Positions 30,101 through 39,586 are shown, counted from the stretch's first letter. The stretch: DNA of 64,000 nucleotides from Sedimentisphaerales bacterium (GCA_016930645.1 JAFGGH010000098.1:1-64000), one strand, 5' to 3'. Translations and numbers: made by a program. The notes: generated by a model not told the origin, from the sequence alone.

Positions 30101-30406
30101 GACGAGGGCCGAGCGACGAGCGACGTACTAATGCTGACAAGCATTAGTGACAGTATCGCAACCCAGCCTGCCCGCCTTGCCGCAAAGACCAAAAAGTATT
30201 ATGAGCTTACAACCTACAATACAGTCTTAGCTATTCAAGGCCGCCTCGCCGAAAAGGAAAAGTTTTCTGATGTGGATATTAAAGTTGAAATTAACGTTGA
30301 TGAATTACTGGACTGGTGGGACAAGTTATGGCAGTCAGGCGACCTTGCCGACTGGACGTATGATGACTACCTCGACTTTAGAGATGCCATAAAATCTTCT
30401 GACTGA
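27125..30406 (+). CDS. Secreted protein with propeller-like N-terminus, right-handed beta-helix repeats and dockerin-like Asp-rich motifs
   Basis: Repeated ITNCIIQDNNEYGLYAEHYSNPDIHNC-type coils; DYDIDEIVDFIDYSRLAGDW / DTDNDIDIYDLDLFSCDWL. Confidence 0.82.
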   Translation: MLLRKKTITILFVIIFVVIIGTVQAGKSIYVISNTYISEVQAYDINDANLSYKQNYICELDPPGIMGAVGIAVDESPYGAFLFVTFEESDDIELINAKSMQQAGTVTAPGAQNLAGVAVDASKSKLYAVDRYTNHLYSYSWNPLTKILTPDFNSPYYVELEDISNEYGKGAFGIALDEENGLLYVADNTNDIKYYKTVDWSKAGQIDDVSCNVISIAIDVENQLLYYGSMGSYGQGDLNLYQYGLSSYIEDSNNVGCSVAGIVVDQQSSLIYLTTYGGSGDTYYPDPPEDRLMIYNSSLVKQSWESGDIGNPAGITVAGVGYKPPGFSITKDDNDIDCVYPYKESDENWLYYNIHWDADGFADTNVTVTDFLPIAVDEPNWISDNGVYDGNFHIVKWGPNDISGNDSGVLTIRCKVNGWAQPCGTITDIAEIEGDNYYGGITTIDTNVCPWGGEIVYVDKDATGFNNGTSWDDAYLDLQDALANACNCGPAIKYIWVAEGVYKPVSLISVSDYQDYSFELLDDVYIAGHFGGIGTYETNSNQRNLADANNTTILQGRIGDKPTEAVQYIVKAENIDDAIVDGFTIQNSHNGAGIYLDNSEVGITNCIIQDNNEYGLYAEHYSNPDIHNCIFFNTGICHIRGKDHSYPEISYSIIDGNSFTRNGLIVDSYSTADIGYCIFKNNMEKSVSANGATMAIAISTFINNSIDVCDCDIYLHNNADLTIDKSVIDGSGDRGLLMASGCDLEMTDCIIRNNKTDGIRLQDNQTTAIKNCWIYNNGGTGSDPNLAGIDLSNHSANKPTIFNNTIYNNNKYGIYVSEYGGEPNILNCIIYGNTTDDLYRDNEDFENVNFCLLQNQHFGTGNKVGDPCFFDSENNNLHIKYESICRNAGSPGNYAGQTDIDGEPRLAYGTIDIGADEYYWSKADYDIDEIVDFIDYSRLAGDWKTVPSSYSLDTDNDIDIYDLDLFSCDWLWTPAWGSEPFVFMMGAGSDSSDEGRATSDVLMLTSISDSIATQPARLAAKTKKYYELTTYNTVLAIQGRLAEKEKFSDVDIKVEINVDELLDWWDKLWQSGDLADWTYDDYLDFRDAIKSSD

Positions 30407-30434
30407 TTATGAATTTTGATAAAAATACTTAATG

Positions 30435-30464
30435 GCCTTTAGGCACTCCCTAAAGGCTATTTTT
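30435..30464 (+). terminator. Rho-independent terminator
   Basis: GCCTTTAGG-CACTC-CCTAAAGGC followed by TATTTTT, just downstream of 27125..30406. Confidence 0.85.
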
Positions 30465-30526
30465 GTATATTAAGAATGAAAGCTCTTGAAATAGCCCTGA
30501 CTTGCGTGTAAATTATGGAGGCTTGA

Positions 30527-30600
<74 letters not shown>

Positions 30601-30825
30601 TTTTTTTTTATGGTCTTAATATCACAATAATCCCCTTGTAACACACCAAAACCCTAATTAAAAGTCTCGCGTCTATTTATGGGACTTAGGCAAATCTGTT
30701 TCTATTCTTTGGGATTTTTGTGAATGTTTTCTATATTTTATTTGGAAGTAAATTTTAACCCTGGTGCATATAAAAATGCCCAGCCCGTAAGGATTAGAAA
30801 TAACAATTAAGGAATATATGAACTT

Positions 30826-32667
30826 ATGGCCCGGTTTAGCTTTGGATTCAAGAAGAATTGGCCCGAGGATGACGGTACAAGAGATATCGAACAAGTCGAT
30901 GAGCAGATAAAGGGTTTGTCGAACCTTTACATACCTGAAGAAAAACTCCAACAGGTCTCTGCGGTAGCGGATATTCTGGACGTACTGCAGCAGCAGGACA
31001 AAATCGACCAGTCTCAGTATGAGCAAATCAGGCACAAGCAGCAATCATCTCCCGGCGGCCAAATCGAACAAATCATTCAGCAAAGCGGCTTTGTCAGTGA
31101 TGAAGATATTTTAGCGGCAAAGGCACAGGTTTACGGAATGGAGTTTCGTAAAATCAGCCCGGAACAGGTCGACAAAAATCTTTTTGAAAAGCTTAATTTA
31201 ACGCTTGATTTCATCAGAGATAATGGGATTTGTCCTGTCAAAGTCGAGAATAATGTCCTTATTGTTGCCACATCAGACCCTGCCAATATCTTTGCTATCG
31301 AGGATGTAAAGCGGCAGACGAGTATGGAGGTACAGGTTGTTGTCTGCTGTGCGTCCGACATCAAGAATATGTGCGAGGTGCTGCATGAAGAGACTATCGA
31401 TTATGATGTCGACGACATTATGAGCGATATGACCGATGTCGAGGTTGTCGAGGATGTTCAGAAGGACTTCGAGGACCTGGAGAGGATGGCGGGTCAATCG
31501 CCGATTATTAAATACGTCAATTATCTTATCAGCAACGCGATTAATACCGGGGCCAGTGATATTCATATCGAACCTCGTGATAAGAGTACAAGGATAAGGT
31601 ATCGTATCGACGGAGTTTTGTTCGAGACCCTTCAGTGCCCCACCAAGATGCACCCGGCGGTTGTATCGCGTATCAAGATTATGTCAAACCTGGATATTTC
31701 CGAAAGGCGTTTGCCGCAGGACGGCAAGATTTCCGTATTAGTCGGCGGGCGGGCTATAGACCTTCGAGTGTCCATCCTGCCCACCAACCGCGGCGAGAAG
31801 GTAGTTATAAGAATTTTAGACAGCAAATCGATTTTGCGCGGTCTGGAAGAATTGGGTATGGAAGGGGATACCCTTGCGGAATTCCGTAAGCAGATTGTTG
31901 TGCCTAACGGAATCTTTTTAGTGACCGGTCCGACCGGAAGCGGAAAGAGTACGACGCTGTATTCGGCAATATCTCAGATGGATGGAGAGAAGCTGAATAT
32001 TTCAACTGTGGAAGACCCGGTAGAATACGAGCTTGACTTCTGTAGTCAGGTCCACGTTAAAGAACATATCGGGCTTAGCTTTGCATCGGCTCTACGCTCG
32101 CTGTTAAGGCAGGACCCGGATATCATAATGATTGGCGAAATTCGTGACCAGGAAACCGCAAAAATCGCTGTGCAGGCGGCTCTTACAGGCCACCTGGTTT
32201 TCTCAACCCTGCATACCAACGATGCCGCCAGCAGCATTACAAGACTCGTCGACATCGGGATTGACGAGTATCTGATTGCTGCGTCACTTAACGGCATTCT
32301 TGCGCAAAGGCTGGTTAGGCGAATCTGTCCGCATTGCAAAGAACCTTACCATGTACCGGACAATATACGTGCAAACATCGAACAGGCAGGTATCGACCCA
32401 AACCAGCTTCAACACGGCACCGGCTGTGAGAACTGCCGACAGAGCGGTTATATCGGGAGGGTCGGTATATATGAAATGCTGATAATCGATGACGCTTTTC
32501 GTGAAATGATTAACAGTGACTGCTCTGTTGCTGCTATGCGCAGGCTCTTTAGAGAAAAAGGCAACAAGACATTATATATTGACGGACTGAGAAAGGTCGC
32601 CGCAGGCATGACCACCATAGATGAGGTCCTCCGTGTTACCGAAATCTCAACAGATGAGCCGGAATAG
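30826..32667 (+). CDS. GspE/PulE/PilB family secretion/pilus ATPase
   Basis: GPTGSGKSTTLYSAI, DPDIIMIGEIRDQETA, CPHCKEPY...GCENCRQSGYIGRVGIYE zinc motif. Confidence 0.95.
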   Translation: MARFSFGFKKNWPEDDGTRDIEQVDEQIKGLSNLYIPEEKLQQVSAVADILDVLQQQDKIDQSQYEQIRHKQQSSPGGQIEQIIQQSGFVSDEDILAAKAQVYGMEFRKISPEQVDKNLFEKLNLTLDFIRDNGICPVKVENNVLIVATSDPANIFAIEDVKRQTSMEVQVVVCCASDIKNMCEVLHEETIDYDVDDIMSDMTDVEVVEDVQKDFEDLERMAGQSPIIKYVNYLISNAINTGASDIHIEPRDKSTRIRYRIDGVLFETLQCPTKMHPAVVSRIKIMSNLDISERRLPQDGKISVLVGGRAIDLRVSILPTNRGEKVVIRILDSKSILRGLEELGMEGDTLAEFRKQIVVPNGIFLVTGPTGSGKSTTLYSAISQMDGEKLNISTVEDPVEYELDFCSQVHVKEHIGLSFASALRSLLRQDPDIIMIGEIRDQETAKIAVQAALTGHLVFSTLHTNDAASSITRLVDIGIDEYLIAASLNGILAQRLVRRICPHCKEPYHVPDNIRANIEQAGIDPNQLQHGTGCENCRQSGYIGRVGIYEMLIIDDAFREMINSDCSVAAMRRLFREKGNKTLYIDGLRKVAAGMTTIDEVLRVTEISTDEPE

Positions 32668-32682
32668 GATTTTGAATAAATT

Positions 32683-34116
32683 ATGCTTAAGAAATTTTTT
32701 ATAATTGGTCTGATTTTACTTGTCGCAGGTTTGGCAGCGGTCGCCCTTTTAGCGCTGCGCGAACGAAACTGGTCAAAGGTGCGGGCTGATTATAAAAACA
32801 AATATTCCTTAAATGACAGTAACTATTTGCAGCAATATCAATTATGGCTGAAAATTCCTGAATATCAGCGAAGCGAATTTCCCTGGGATGTAAATACAAA
32901 CTCGTCTCTTGGTACAATCGAGCAGTTAAAGCAGCATCAGCAGGAACGGTTCATTGCAGATATTGACAGCTTAAGTGATATCGGTGACGAACTTTATCCT
33001 GTCGCAAAGCTGCTTTATGGAGATGACTGGCAGAAGCGGCTTGCCAATCACAACCAGACGCAGGAAATTATCAAGGCTGGTTTCATCTCAGCGATTTTGG
33101 TCAGCAGTATTGGTGCGGTAATGACATTGTCATCGGGTATCGGCCTGGCTTGTGTAAGGCTATTCGGCAAAAGCAAAAAAGAAGAACCGTCAGAGACCGA
33201 TGCTATTGAAGATGAAAACGAAAAAGACAAAGAGCAGCAGAGCGATAAAGAATCCATACAGTCGATATTAAATTGTCATCCGTATTCAAACCAGGCAACG
33301 GAAACTGATTGCGAAGATAGCAAGGCCGAGCAGGATTCGAGGGAAGAGGCGGAAATATCAGATAAGGAACCGGCTAAGGTTTATGACGGATTGGAAAAGA
33401 ATATCGCTGTAGAAAAACAAGCTGATGAAAAGATTATTCAAAACTCTTCACGAGTCAAGCTTTTAGAAATGCTTTACAGAAGAAAGGAAAAGGAAGTTTC
33501 CACAAAATCAGCAGATAATAACAAACCGGATGAGCACAATAAGGGATTGTGGAACAGGTCGAAAAATACAACCAAAAAGGTGGAACAACCGGGACAAAAC
33601 ACAAAAAAAGTCGTCAAGCAAATAAATCTTGTAAAAGACTCGACAGAAGATAAGGGTGAGGTTATCAGTGAAAGCCTTAACAAATTAAGCGAAGAAGTGG
33701 CGGCAATCAGGCGATACACCGGGCAGCAGCAGGACGGATTCAAAAGTCTGCGGGAAAGTTATGACTGGAATATAATTCGCAATTTTGCCCTTAGAGTAAT
33801 CCGTTGCGTGGATAATCTTGAAAGCCGAATTAACAGTCTTTCACCTGATGATCCCGCCAAAGGCCATCTCGAAGAAATCAGAGATGAGCTTGTTTTCTCC
33901 CTTGAATCAAGCGGGCTCGAGCGATATGAACCCGAAGTCAACAGCGAATTCCGAGGAAATCAAAAAATCGCTGAGGCGGTCAAAGAAAAGAAGCATACGA
34001 ACCAGGCCGACCTCAAGGGAAAAATATCACAAGTTTTAAGGTCAGGCTACAGATATGTGATTGATAAAGAAAATTATAAGGTAATAAGAGCGGCACAGGT
34101 AAAGCTGTTCGGATAG
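32683..34116 (+). CDS. Membrane-anchored protein with GrpE-like C-terminal region
   Basis: Two TM segments, Lys/Glu-rich linker, then coiled coil and SSGLERYEPEVNSEF...KGKISQVLRSGYRYVIDKENYKVIRAAQVKLFG. Confidence 0.65.
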   Translation: MLKKFFIIGLILLVAGLAAVALLALRERNWSKVRADYKNKYSLNDSNYLQQYQLWLKIPEYQRSEFPWDVNTNSSLGTIEQLKQHQQERFIADIDSLSDIGDELYPVAKLLYGDDWQKRLANHNQTQEIIKAGFISAILVSSIGAVMTLSSGIGLACVRLFGKSKKEEPSETDAIEDENEKDKEQQSDKESIQSILNCHPYSNQATETDCEDSKAEQDSREEAEISDKEPAKVYDGLEKNIAVEKQADEKIIQNSSRVKLLEMLYRRKEKEVSTKSADNNKPDEHNKGLWNRSKNTTKKVEQPGQNTKKVVKQINLVKDSTEDKGEVISESLNKLSEEVAAIRRYTGQQQDGFKSLRESYDWNIIRNFALRVIRCVDNLESRINSLSPDDPAKGHLEEIRDELVFSLESSGLERYEPEVNSEFRGNQKIAEAVKEKKHTNQADLKGKISQVLRSGYRYVIDKENYKVIRAAQVKLFG

Positions 34117-34136
34117 TCATAAATACGAGGAGTACA

Positions 34137-35687
34137 ATGACAACTATAGCAGGTATAGACCTTGGAACAACATTTTCGGCACTTGCCATTTTGAATGAAA
34201 TCGGCAAACCGGAAATTGTACCAAACGCCGACGGAGACAGGCTGACACCTTCAGCTATTTTCTTCGATGAGGAAAACCCTGAGCTGGTTCGTGTCGGAAT
34301 AGAAGCGATAAATTCACGTTATCTTAATGTCGAGCGTTCCGTCCGGTGGGTCAAACGACATATGGGGGATGCGGGGTATTTTAAGGAAATCGACGGCAAG
34401 AAGTGGACGGCCGAGGATTTGTCGGCCTTAATTCTGAAAAAACTCAAACAGGAATGCTCCACGGACAATAACAAAATCGAAAAGGCGGTCATCTCAGTTC
34501 CAGCTCATTTTGATGAGATACGCCGCAAGGCGACTATGGACGCGGGTAAAAAAGCTGGCCTGGATGTGATTGCAATTGTTAACGAGCCGGTTGCCGCAGC
34601 GCTTTACTATGCTTCGGCCTGTGAGGTTTCTGGTAAGGTTCTGGTCTATGACCTCGGAGGAGGCACCTTTGATGTAACCATTCTCCAGGTCAAAGGACAG
34701 AACATGGAAATCCTCTGCTCACAGGGAGACCACGCGCTGGGAGGTGTGGATTTTGACAGGAAAGTTCTGGAAATAATGGAAAACACCTACCGGCAGGAAT
34801 ATAACACAGACTTAATCAACAGTGACGAGGACCGAGCTAAGTATGAAGACGAGGCTGAAGACATCAAGAAAACCCTTTCACGGCGGGATATTGCCAAGAA
34901 GATGCTTTACGGCAGAGCGGGCAATATGAGAATCGAGGTTACCCGTTCAATGTTCGAAAATGCAATCAGCTCGCTGATAGACCGCTCGGAAATTTTATTA
35001 GAAGTCGCACTTGACGAAGCCAAGCTGAAACCCGACGAGATAAATAAGGTTTTGCTTGTCGGAGGCAGCAGCAGAATACCAATGGTACAAAAACGTCTGA
35101 CCGAGAAATTCGGTTTTCCACCGGAGACGGCGGTAAATCTTGACGAGTGCGTCGCCCTCGGGGCCGCTGTACATGCGGGAATGACAATGCTTAGAGATGA
35201 CCCTGATTCGGTACCGACAGGAATAGCGGCGGGATTAAAGGATATCAGTCTTACAGATGTATGCAATCACAGCTTTGGAACGCTTTGCGCAGCGATAGAC
35301 AAAAAAACAGGCAGGCGTACAATTGGAAACAGAATAATTCTTAAAAAGAATACCCCCCTGCCATGCGAGCAAACGCAGACATTCTATACAATGACCGAGG
35401 GGCAAACAGAACTTGAAATAACCATTACACAGGGCGAGGACAGTCAGCCGGAATTCGTCAATAAAATAGCGACACATAAATTCGAGCTGCCGCCTTGCCG
35501 CCATGCCAAATGCCCGATTAAAGTAACGTATAAATACGACGTGAATCAGCGCATGCAGTGCAAATTCCATGACTTGGAATCAGGCAGGATTCTTGAAATA
35601 GAGTTTTGTCTTGATGAAGACGGTCAGCTCAATGAGAGTGATAAATGTCAGAACAACGAACAATTAGAGCTTGTAAAAGTGCAATAG
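34137..35687 (+). CDS. Hsp70/DnaK-like protein lacking the extended C-terminal lid
   Basis: AGIDLGTTFSALAI, VLVYDLGGGTFDVTIL, NEPVAAALYYA, VLLVGGSSRIPMVQK; 516 aa. Confidence 0.93.
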   Translation: MTTIAGIDLGTTFSALAILNEIGKPEIVPNADGDRLTPSAIFFDEENPELVRVGIEAINSRYLNVERSVRWVKRHMGDAGYFKEIDGKKWTAEDLSALILKKLKQECSTDNNKIEKAVISVPAHFDEIRRKATMDAGKKAGLDVIAIVNEPVAAALYYASACEVSGKVLVYDLGGGTFDVTILQVKGQNMEILCSQGDHALGGVDFDRKVLEIMENTYRQEYNTDLINSDEDRAKYEDEAEDIKKTLSRRDIAKKMLYGRAGNMRIEVTRSMFENAISSLIDRSEILLEVALDEAKLKPDEINKVLLVGGSSRIPMVQKRLTEKFGFPPETAVNLDECVALGAAVHAGMTMLRDDPDSVPTGIAAGLKDISLTDVCNHSFGTLCAAIDKKTGRRTIGNRIILKKNTPLPCEQTQTFYTMTEGQTELEITITQGEDSQPEFVNKIATHKFELPPCRHAKCPIKVTYKYDVNQRMQCKFHDLESGRILEIEFCLDEDGQLNESDKCQNNEQLELVKVQ

Positions 35688-36850
35688 CCTCGTTACTGAA
35701 ATGGATAACAACAGCTCCAAAAGCCTTGTGGTTCAAAGACAGTATCTGTGCCAAAGATAAAGTATCAGATGAGGTTGTTGACGAACCACAGGATAATTAC
35801 ACCCATGTCGGTAACATGCAATGCCGCATCGAAACAGGTCTCGGATTACAAAACGAACAGGTCTTTACCGTTAAGCTGCTGGGAAAAATACAGACAGACA
35901 AAGCAGGCAGATTAGTCAGTTTGAAACTGAATATTGATGAGTTAAACGAAACAAATAACCAGTATGTGTCTGTTTACCGTCGCAACGAAAACAACAGTGA
36001 CGCACAGCTTTTGCCATTCGAGTATATTTGTGAGCTTGGTAAAATAAATCACAAAGAAAAGGAATTCGCAGACTGGATTTCCGCAGCGAAGATAAAACCC
36101 GAATGGATGCTTTTCAGCCGGAAAGGCAGCCGGCGGATAAGAATAACAGTACTGCTTTTCAATTTGGAAAATTCGGATGTTTACGCACAGTGTGAGACTT
36201 TTTTCGAATTTTACAACCGTGATTTAGGTTACATTGACATAGCAGAAAATGCTGAAAGGGCAAAAGCGCTTGCGGTAACTTTGGCTTTTGCGCTATCGGC
36301 TGCCGACGGAAGAATGTATAAAACCGAAATTGAAAAGATTAAGGAATGGACGCTTAAGACCTTCCAGATTGACAGGGATAATAAAGCGCAAAAGGAACTT
36401 GTAAAAGCTTTGAGGAAAACCATCCGCTTTTTCAAAAGAGGGCAAAATGTAAATATCGAAGATTTATGCAAAGAGCTGTCCGGAATTACCGAAGTCTGGC
36501 AGAGATATGATATACTGTCGCTATGTCTTAATGTTGCCGAGACCAAAGGATTTATCTCCGCAGGACAGATAAAAGTTCTCAAGAATTTATCAAAATGGTT
36601 CAATATAGAGCCGGAATGTTTCCGCGCGATGCTTGAGCGGCTGGCGCCTGTGGATACTCATGAGGTCCAGGACCCGGAGCTGATTTTCGGTTTGCATTCC
36701 AGGCTCAGCAGGGAACAAAAAAGGGAATTGCTAAACAACGAATATAAAAAGTGGAACGCGCGAGTAACCAACTTAAATCCACAGGTACAAAGCCAGGCCG
36801 AGCAGATGCTCGAGCTTATAACAAACACACGCAGCAAATGCCTGAATTAG
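35645..36850 (+). CDS. TerB-like domain protein
   Basis: KALAVTLAFALSAADGRMYKTEIEKIKEWTLKTF...LNVAETKGFISAGQIKVLKNLSKWFNI. Confidence 0.65.
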   Translation: MSEQRTIRACKSAIASLLKWITTAPKALWFKDSICAKDKVSDEVVDEPQDNYTHVGNMQCRIETGLGLQNEQVFTVKLLGKIQTDKAGRLVSLKLNIDELNETNNQYVSVYRRNENNSDAQLLPFEYICELGKINHKEKEFADWISAAKIKPEWMLFSRKGSRRIRITVLLFNLENSDVYAQCETFFEFYNRDLGYIDIAENAERAKALAVTLAFALSAADGRMYKTEIEKIKEWTLKTFQIDRDNKAQKELVKALRKTIRFFKRGQNVNIEDLCKELSGITEVWQRYDILSLCLNVAETKGFISAGQIKVLKNLSKWFNIEPECFRAMLERLAPVDTHEVQDPELIFGLHSRLSREQKRELLNNEYKKWNARVTNLNPQVQSQAEQMLELITNTRSKCLN

Positions 36851-37184
36851 CCCTTCTTTTATCAGGTATTGGCACCTTAAAAAAGTCATACCTTAAATAA
36901 TAAAAACCTCTTGCAAAACATTTTTACAATGTTACAATATAATCAAAGGTGAGGGACGAAAAAATACGCCCGGCTTTTTAACGAACCGTAATTAGGGAAA
37001 ACAATACCTGATAAAGCCGTCCAGCTAAGAGGAAGAAAAAAATTAGGATATGAAAGTGTAAATCCTGGTAAAATTAAAGCTCTTAATAAAAACACTCTAC
37101 TTTAACAAAGGGGATATAAACAACGAATTGTCTTAATAAGCTTCAAGAATTTGCTTATTTTTAACCGAAAATAGAGGTGGTGTT

Positions 37185-37682
37185 ATGAAACTGCCGAAAA
37201 GAAAACCAACAGGACGGGAAAAAGACGAAGAATCAATCAAGCTGCTTGAGGAACTGAGAGAAAAGCTACACTGTGATAATTCCTCGGTTGCTCGCCGTGC
37301 GGCCTTTGAACTGTCGTGGAAGCAGGAAGATGGCATTGAGATTCTCGGGGAGGCCTTATTTTCTAAAAGTTCACTTCGAGCCAAAAGTGCGGCTTGCTAC
37401 GGCCTTCGCAATATGCACGGCAGAATGAGAAAGCTCAGCATGATCGTTATCAACAAAGGTGCTGAAAGTAACGACAGAAATATTCGGCAAACCTGCAAAA
37501 AAGCATTAGAGCTAATAGAGCAAAGCCCGAGCAGAAGGTCAAAACCGAAGAAAAAACACAAGGAAAAGAAGTACGAAATAAGAGAAGTGCGGCCTCGCAG
37601 ACATAAAAAACCAAAGAGAAGGGTTTCTCATACAAGTCCCCGCGAAATGGGTTATCAATCCAGGCGGAACTTCAACAGATAA
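37185..37682 (+). CDS. HEAT-repeat-like protein with strongly basic C-terminus
   Basis: SSVARRAAFELSWKQEDGIEILGEALFSKSSLRAKSAACYGLRNM; Arg/Lys-rich tail. Confidence 0.65.
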   Translation: MKLPKRKPTGREKDEESIKLLEELREKLHCDNSSVARRAAFELSWKQEDGIEILGEALFSKSSLRAKSAACYGLRNMHGRMRKLSMIVINKGAESNDRNIRQTCKKALELIEQSPSRRSKPKKKHKEKKYEIREVRPRRHKKPKRRVSHTSPREMGYQSRRNFNR

Positions 37683-37739
37683 TAAGCCGAATCTGTCCAT
37701 TTTCCTCAAAATGGGCAATATATAAATTTGGGTTATTTC

Positions 37740-37768
37740 TTGACATTTTACGCTATTTTTCTTATATT
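37740..37768 (+). promoter_or_regulatory. Sigma-70-type promoter TTGACA-N17-TATATT
   Basis: Consensus -35 with 17-bp spacer upstream of 37899. Confidence 0.65.
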
Positions 37769-37898
37769 AATATGACTTACACTGGGTGAATTATATGCCC
37801 GGAAAACGGCTTTTTAGACCATAGCACGGAGGTGAGCTTTCAGGGCGTCAGAGATGATAGGGGCTTGCCTTACGGGTATAGAGAATTGGAGAGAGTAA

Positions 37899-38924
37899 TT
37901 GGCTGACTGGGTTGACAATGTGAATTTTCCTTCGACCGATTCTCAATCTTCGAAAAAGAAAAATAACAGCGGTGATTATCTCGTATGGCAGCCGTCGGTT
38001 TTATTGGCTGTCAGTGAGAAGATTGAATCAATCGGCAAAAGAGACTGCCCTGTTATCATAAGAGGAGAAACCGGCACCGCCAAAGAAACTCTTGCCCGCC
38101 AGATACACGCACACAGCAATAGAAAATTGAATCCCTTTGTTCCTGTCAACTGCGGAACTCTCAAAGGCAAAATCCTTGCCAGCCAGCTTTTCGGCCTGGT
38201 TACCAAAGACAGCCCTATGGAAAACACGTTAAGCCTCGGTATATTCAGAGCCGCTGACAAAGGCACGGTATTTCTTGACGATATTGACAAGCTGTCGATT
38301 GAGATGCAGGCAAAAATCCTTCAGGTTCTAAAACACCATTATATTCAGCCGGTTGGTACGATGGAGCATTATAATGTTAATGTCAGGATTATTTGTGCTA
38401 CCGCGGTTGACCTTAGAGAAGCTGTAAAAAATAATAGTTTTTTATCTGATTTATACTTTAGACTCAATGTTGCCACACTTGAACTGCCCCCTTTACGTCA
38501 TCAGCCTGACGATATAGTTATCCTGGCGAGGCACTTTCTTGACGTGAATGCCCGGATGTATAACGAGCCCATTAAAGAGCTTTTGCCTTCGGCCCAGAAG
38601 GCCTTGAGCAGATACCACTGGCCGGGAAATGTCAGAGAGTTAGCAAGCATTATAGAAAGAGCATTTGTAATGAGCCGCTCGGATAAGATAAGCATTGAGG
38701 ATTTGCCTGAAGAAATAGTAAAAGTTGAAATTGTGCCACCGGCTGATAATGAAGATAAATTCCCCGGTCTTGATGATGTTGGCAAAGAGCTTGTAACACG
38801 GGCACTGGAAAAAACCAGAGGACAAAAAATGGCTGCGGCGGAGCTTTTAAAAATCGACCATAGAAAACTTAACCGCCTTATAAAAAAATACGACCTCGAT
38901 ATCAGCGAATTCAAAGACAAATAA
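37899..38924 (+). CDS. AAA+ Fis-type (sigma-54 activator-like) regulator lacking GAFTGA
   Basis: VIIRGETGTAKETLARQIH, VFLDDIDKLSIEMQAKILQVL, WPGNVRELASIIERA, C-terminal Fis HTH; GAFTGA region replaced by VTKDSPMENTLS. Confidence 0.88.
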   Translation: MADWVDNVNFPSTDSQSSKKKNNSGDYLVWQPSVLLAVSEKIESIGKRDCPVIIRGETGTAKETLARQIHAHSNRKLNPFVPVNCGTLKGKILASQLFGLVTKDSPMENTLSLGIFRAADKGTVFLDDIDKLSIEMQAKILQVLKHHYIQPVGTMEHYNVNVRIICATAVDLREAVKNNSFLSDLYFRLNVATLELPPLRHQPDDIVILARHFLDVNARMYNEPIKELLPSAQKALSRYHWPGNVRELASIIERAFVMSRSDKISIEDLPEEIVKVEIVPPADNEDKFPGLDDVGKELVTRALEKTRGQKMAAAELLKIDHRKLNRLIKKYDLDISEFKDK

Positions 38925-39149
38925 TTCCGATTTCACCTCTTAATTACCTGCCGAATATGCAAGTATTCTTTTTTACGGTAAGTTTTTCATAAGTGATTTA
39001 TTCGTAAATCATTATGTCCGCACCAGCCATTTCTGACTTACCAAAACGGCAAATTTTTACAAAAGGCCGTATCATTTTGCCGAACTGCGGCCAATGCTCT
39101 ATTTCCTTATACAATAAGGACTTGCGATAATATTTTTAGCAATGCTATT

Positions 39150-39166
39150 TTGGCATACATATTGCG
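39150..39166 (+). promoter_or_regulatory. Sigma-54-type -24/-12 promoter TTGGCATACATATTGCG
   Basis: GG-N10-GC spacing, close to TGGCAC-N5-TTGCW, 40 bp before ATG 39206. Confidence 0.65.
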
Positions 39167-39205
39167 ATTAATCCTGATGGAATGTAAGTATGTTTTTATA
39201 AGGTT

Positions 39206-39586
39206 TTGAATATGTACGCGTCTGATGAATATGTCCTATTAGTCGGCTTAGCTGAATTTCGTAATGTCTCAGGTACGTTGTTTACCGGATTGCTCGAAGT
39301 TGAAACCGGCTTTGAAGCGCTTCAGCAGATTCGCATTAAGGTGCCGGTGACCCTGATAGCTCCATGGCATCTGCCTGATATGCCTGACGGCATATTGTTC
39401 AGGCGGATACTCACAGGCGGCACTTCATTACCAACTGTTGCCTTAGTGGATTCTTCGGATTTTTCTCAGGAAGTCTCGGCACGGGGCCTTGGTGTTACTG
39501 TTGTTGTAGACAAGGATATTCCGCCGTCGAGTCTCGGTGAGTTGATATATCATCTTACAGATGTACACACAGTAACCGGGACATAA
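39206..39586 (+). CDS. Pseudo-receiver-like small protein
   Basis: Receiver-like layout VLLVGLAEFRNVSGTL...VPVTLIAPWHLPDMPDG...LPTVALVDSS with acidic/phospho-acceptor residues missing. Confidence 0.5.
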   Translation: MNMYASDEYVLLVGLAEFRNVSGTLFTGLLEVETGFEALQQIRIKVPVTLIAPWHLPDMPDGILFRRILTGGTSLPTVALVDSSDFSQEVSARGLGVTVVVDKDIPPSSLGELIYHLTDVHTVTGT

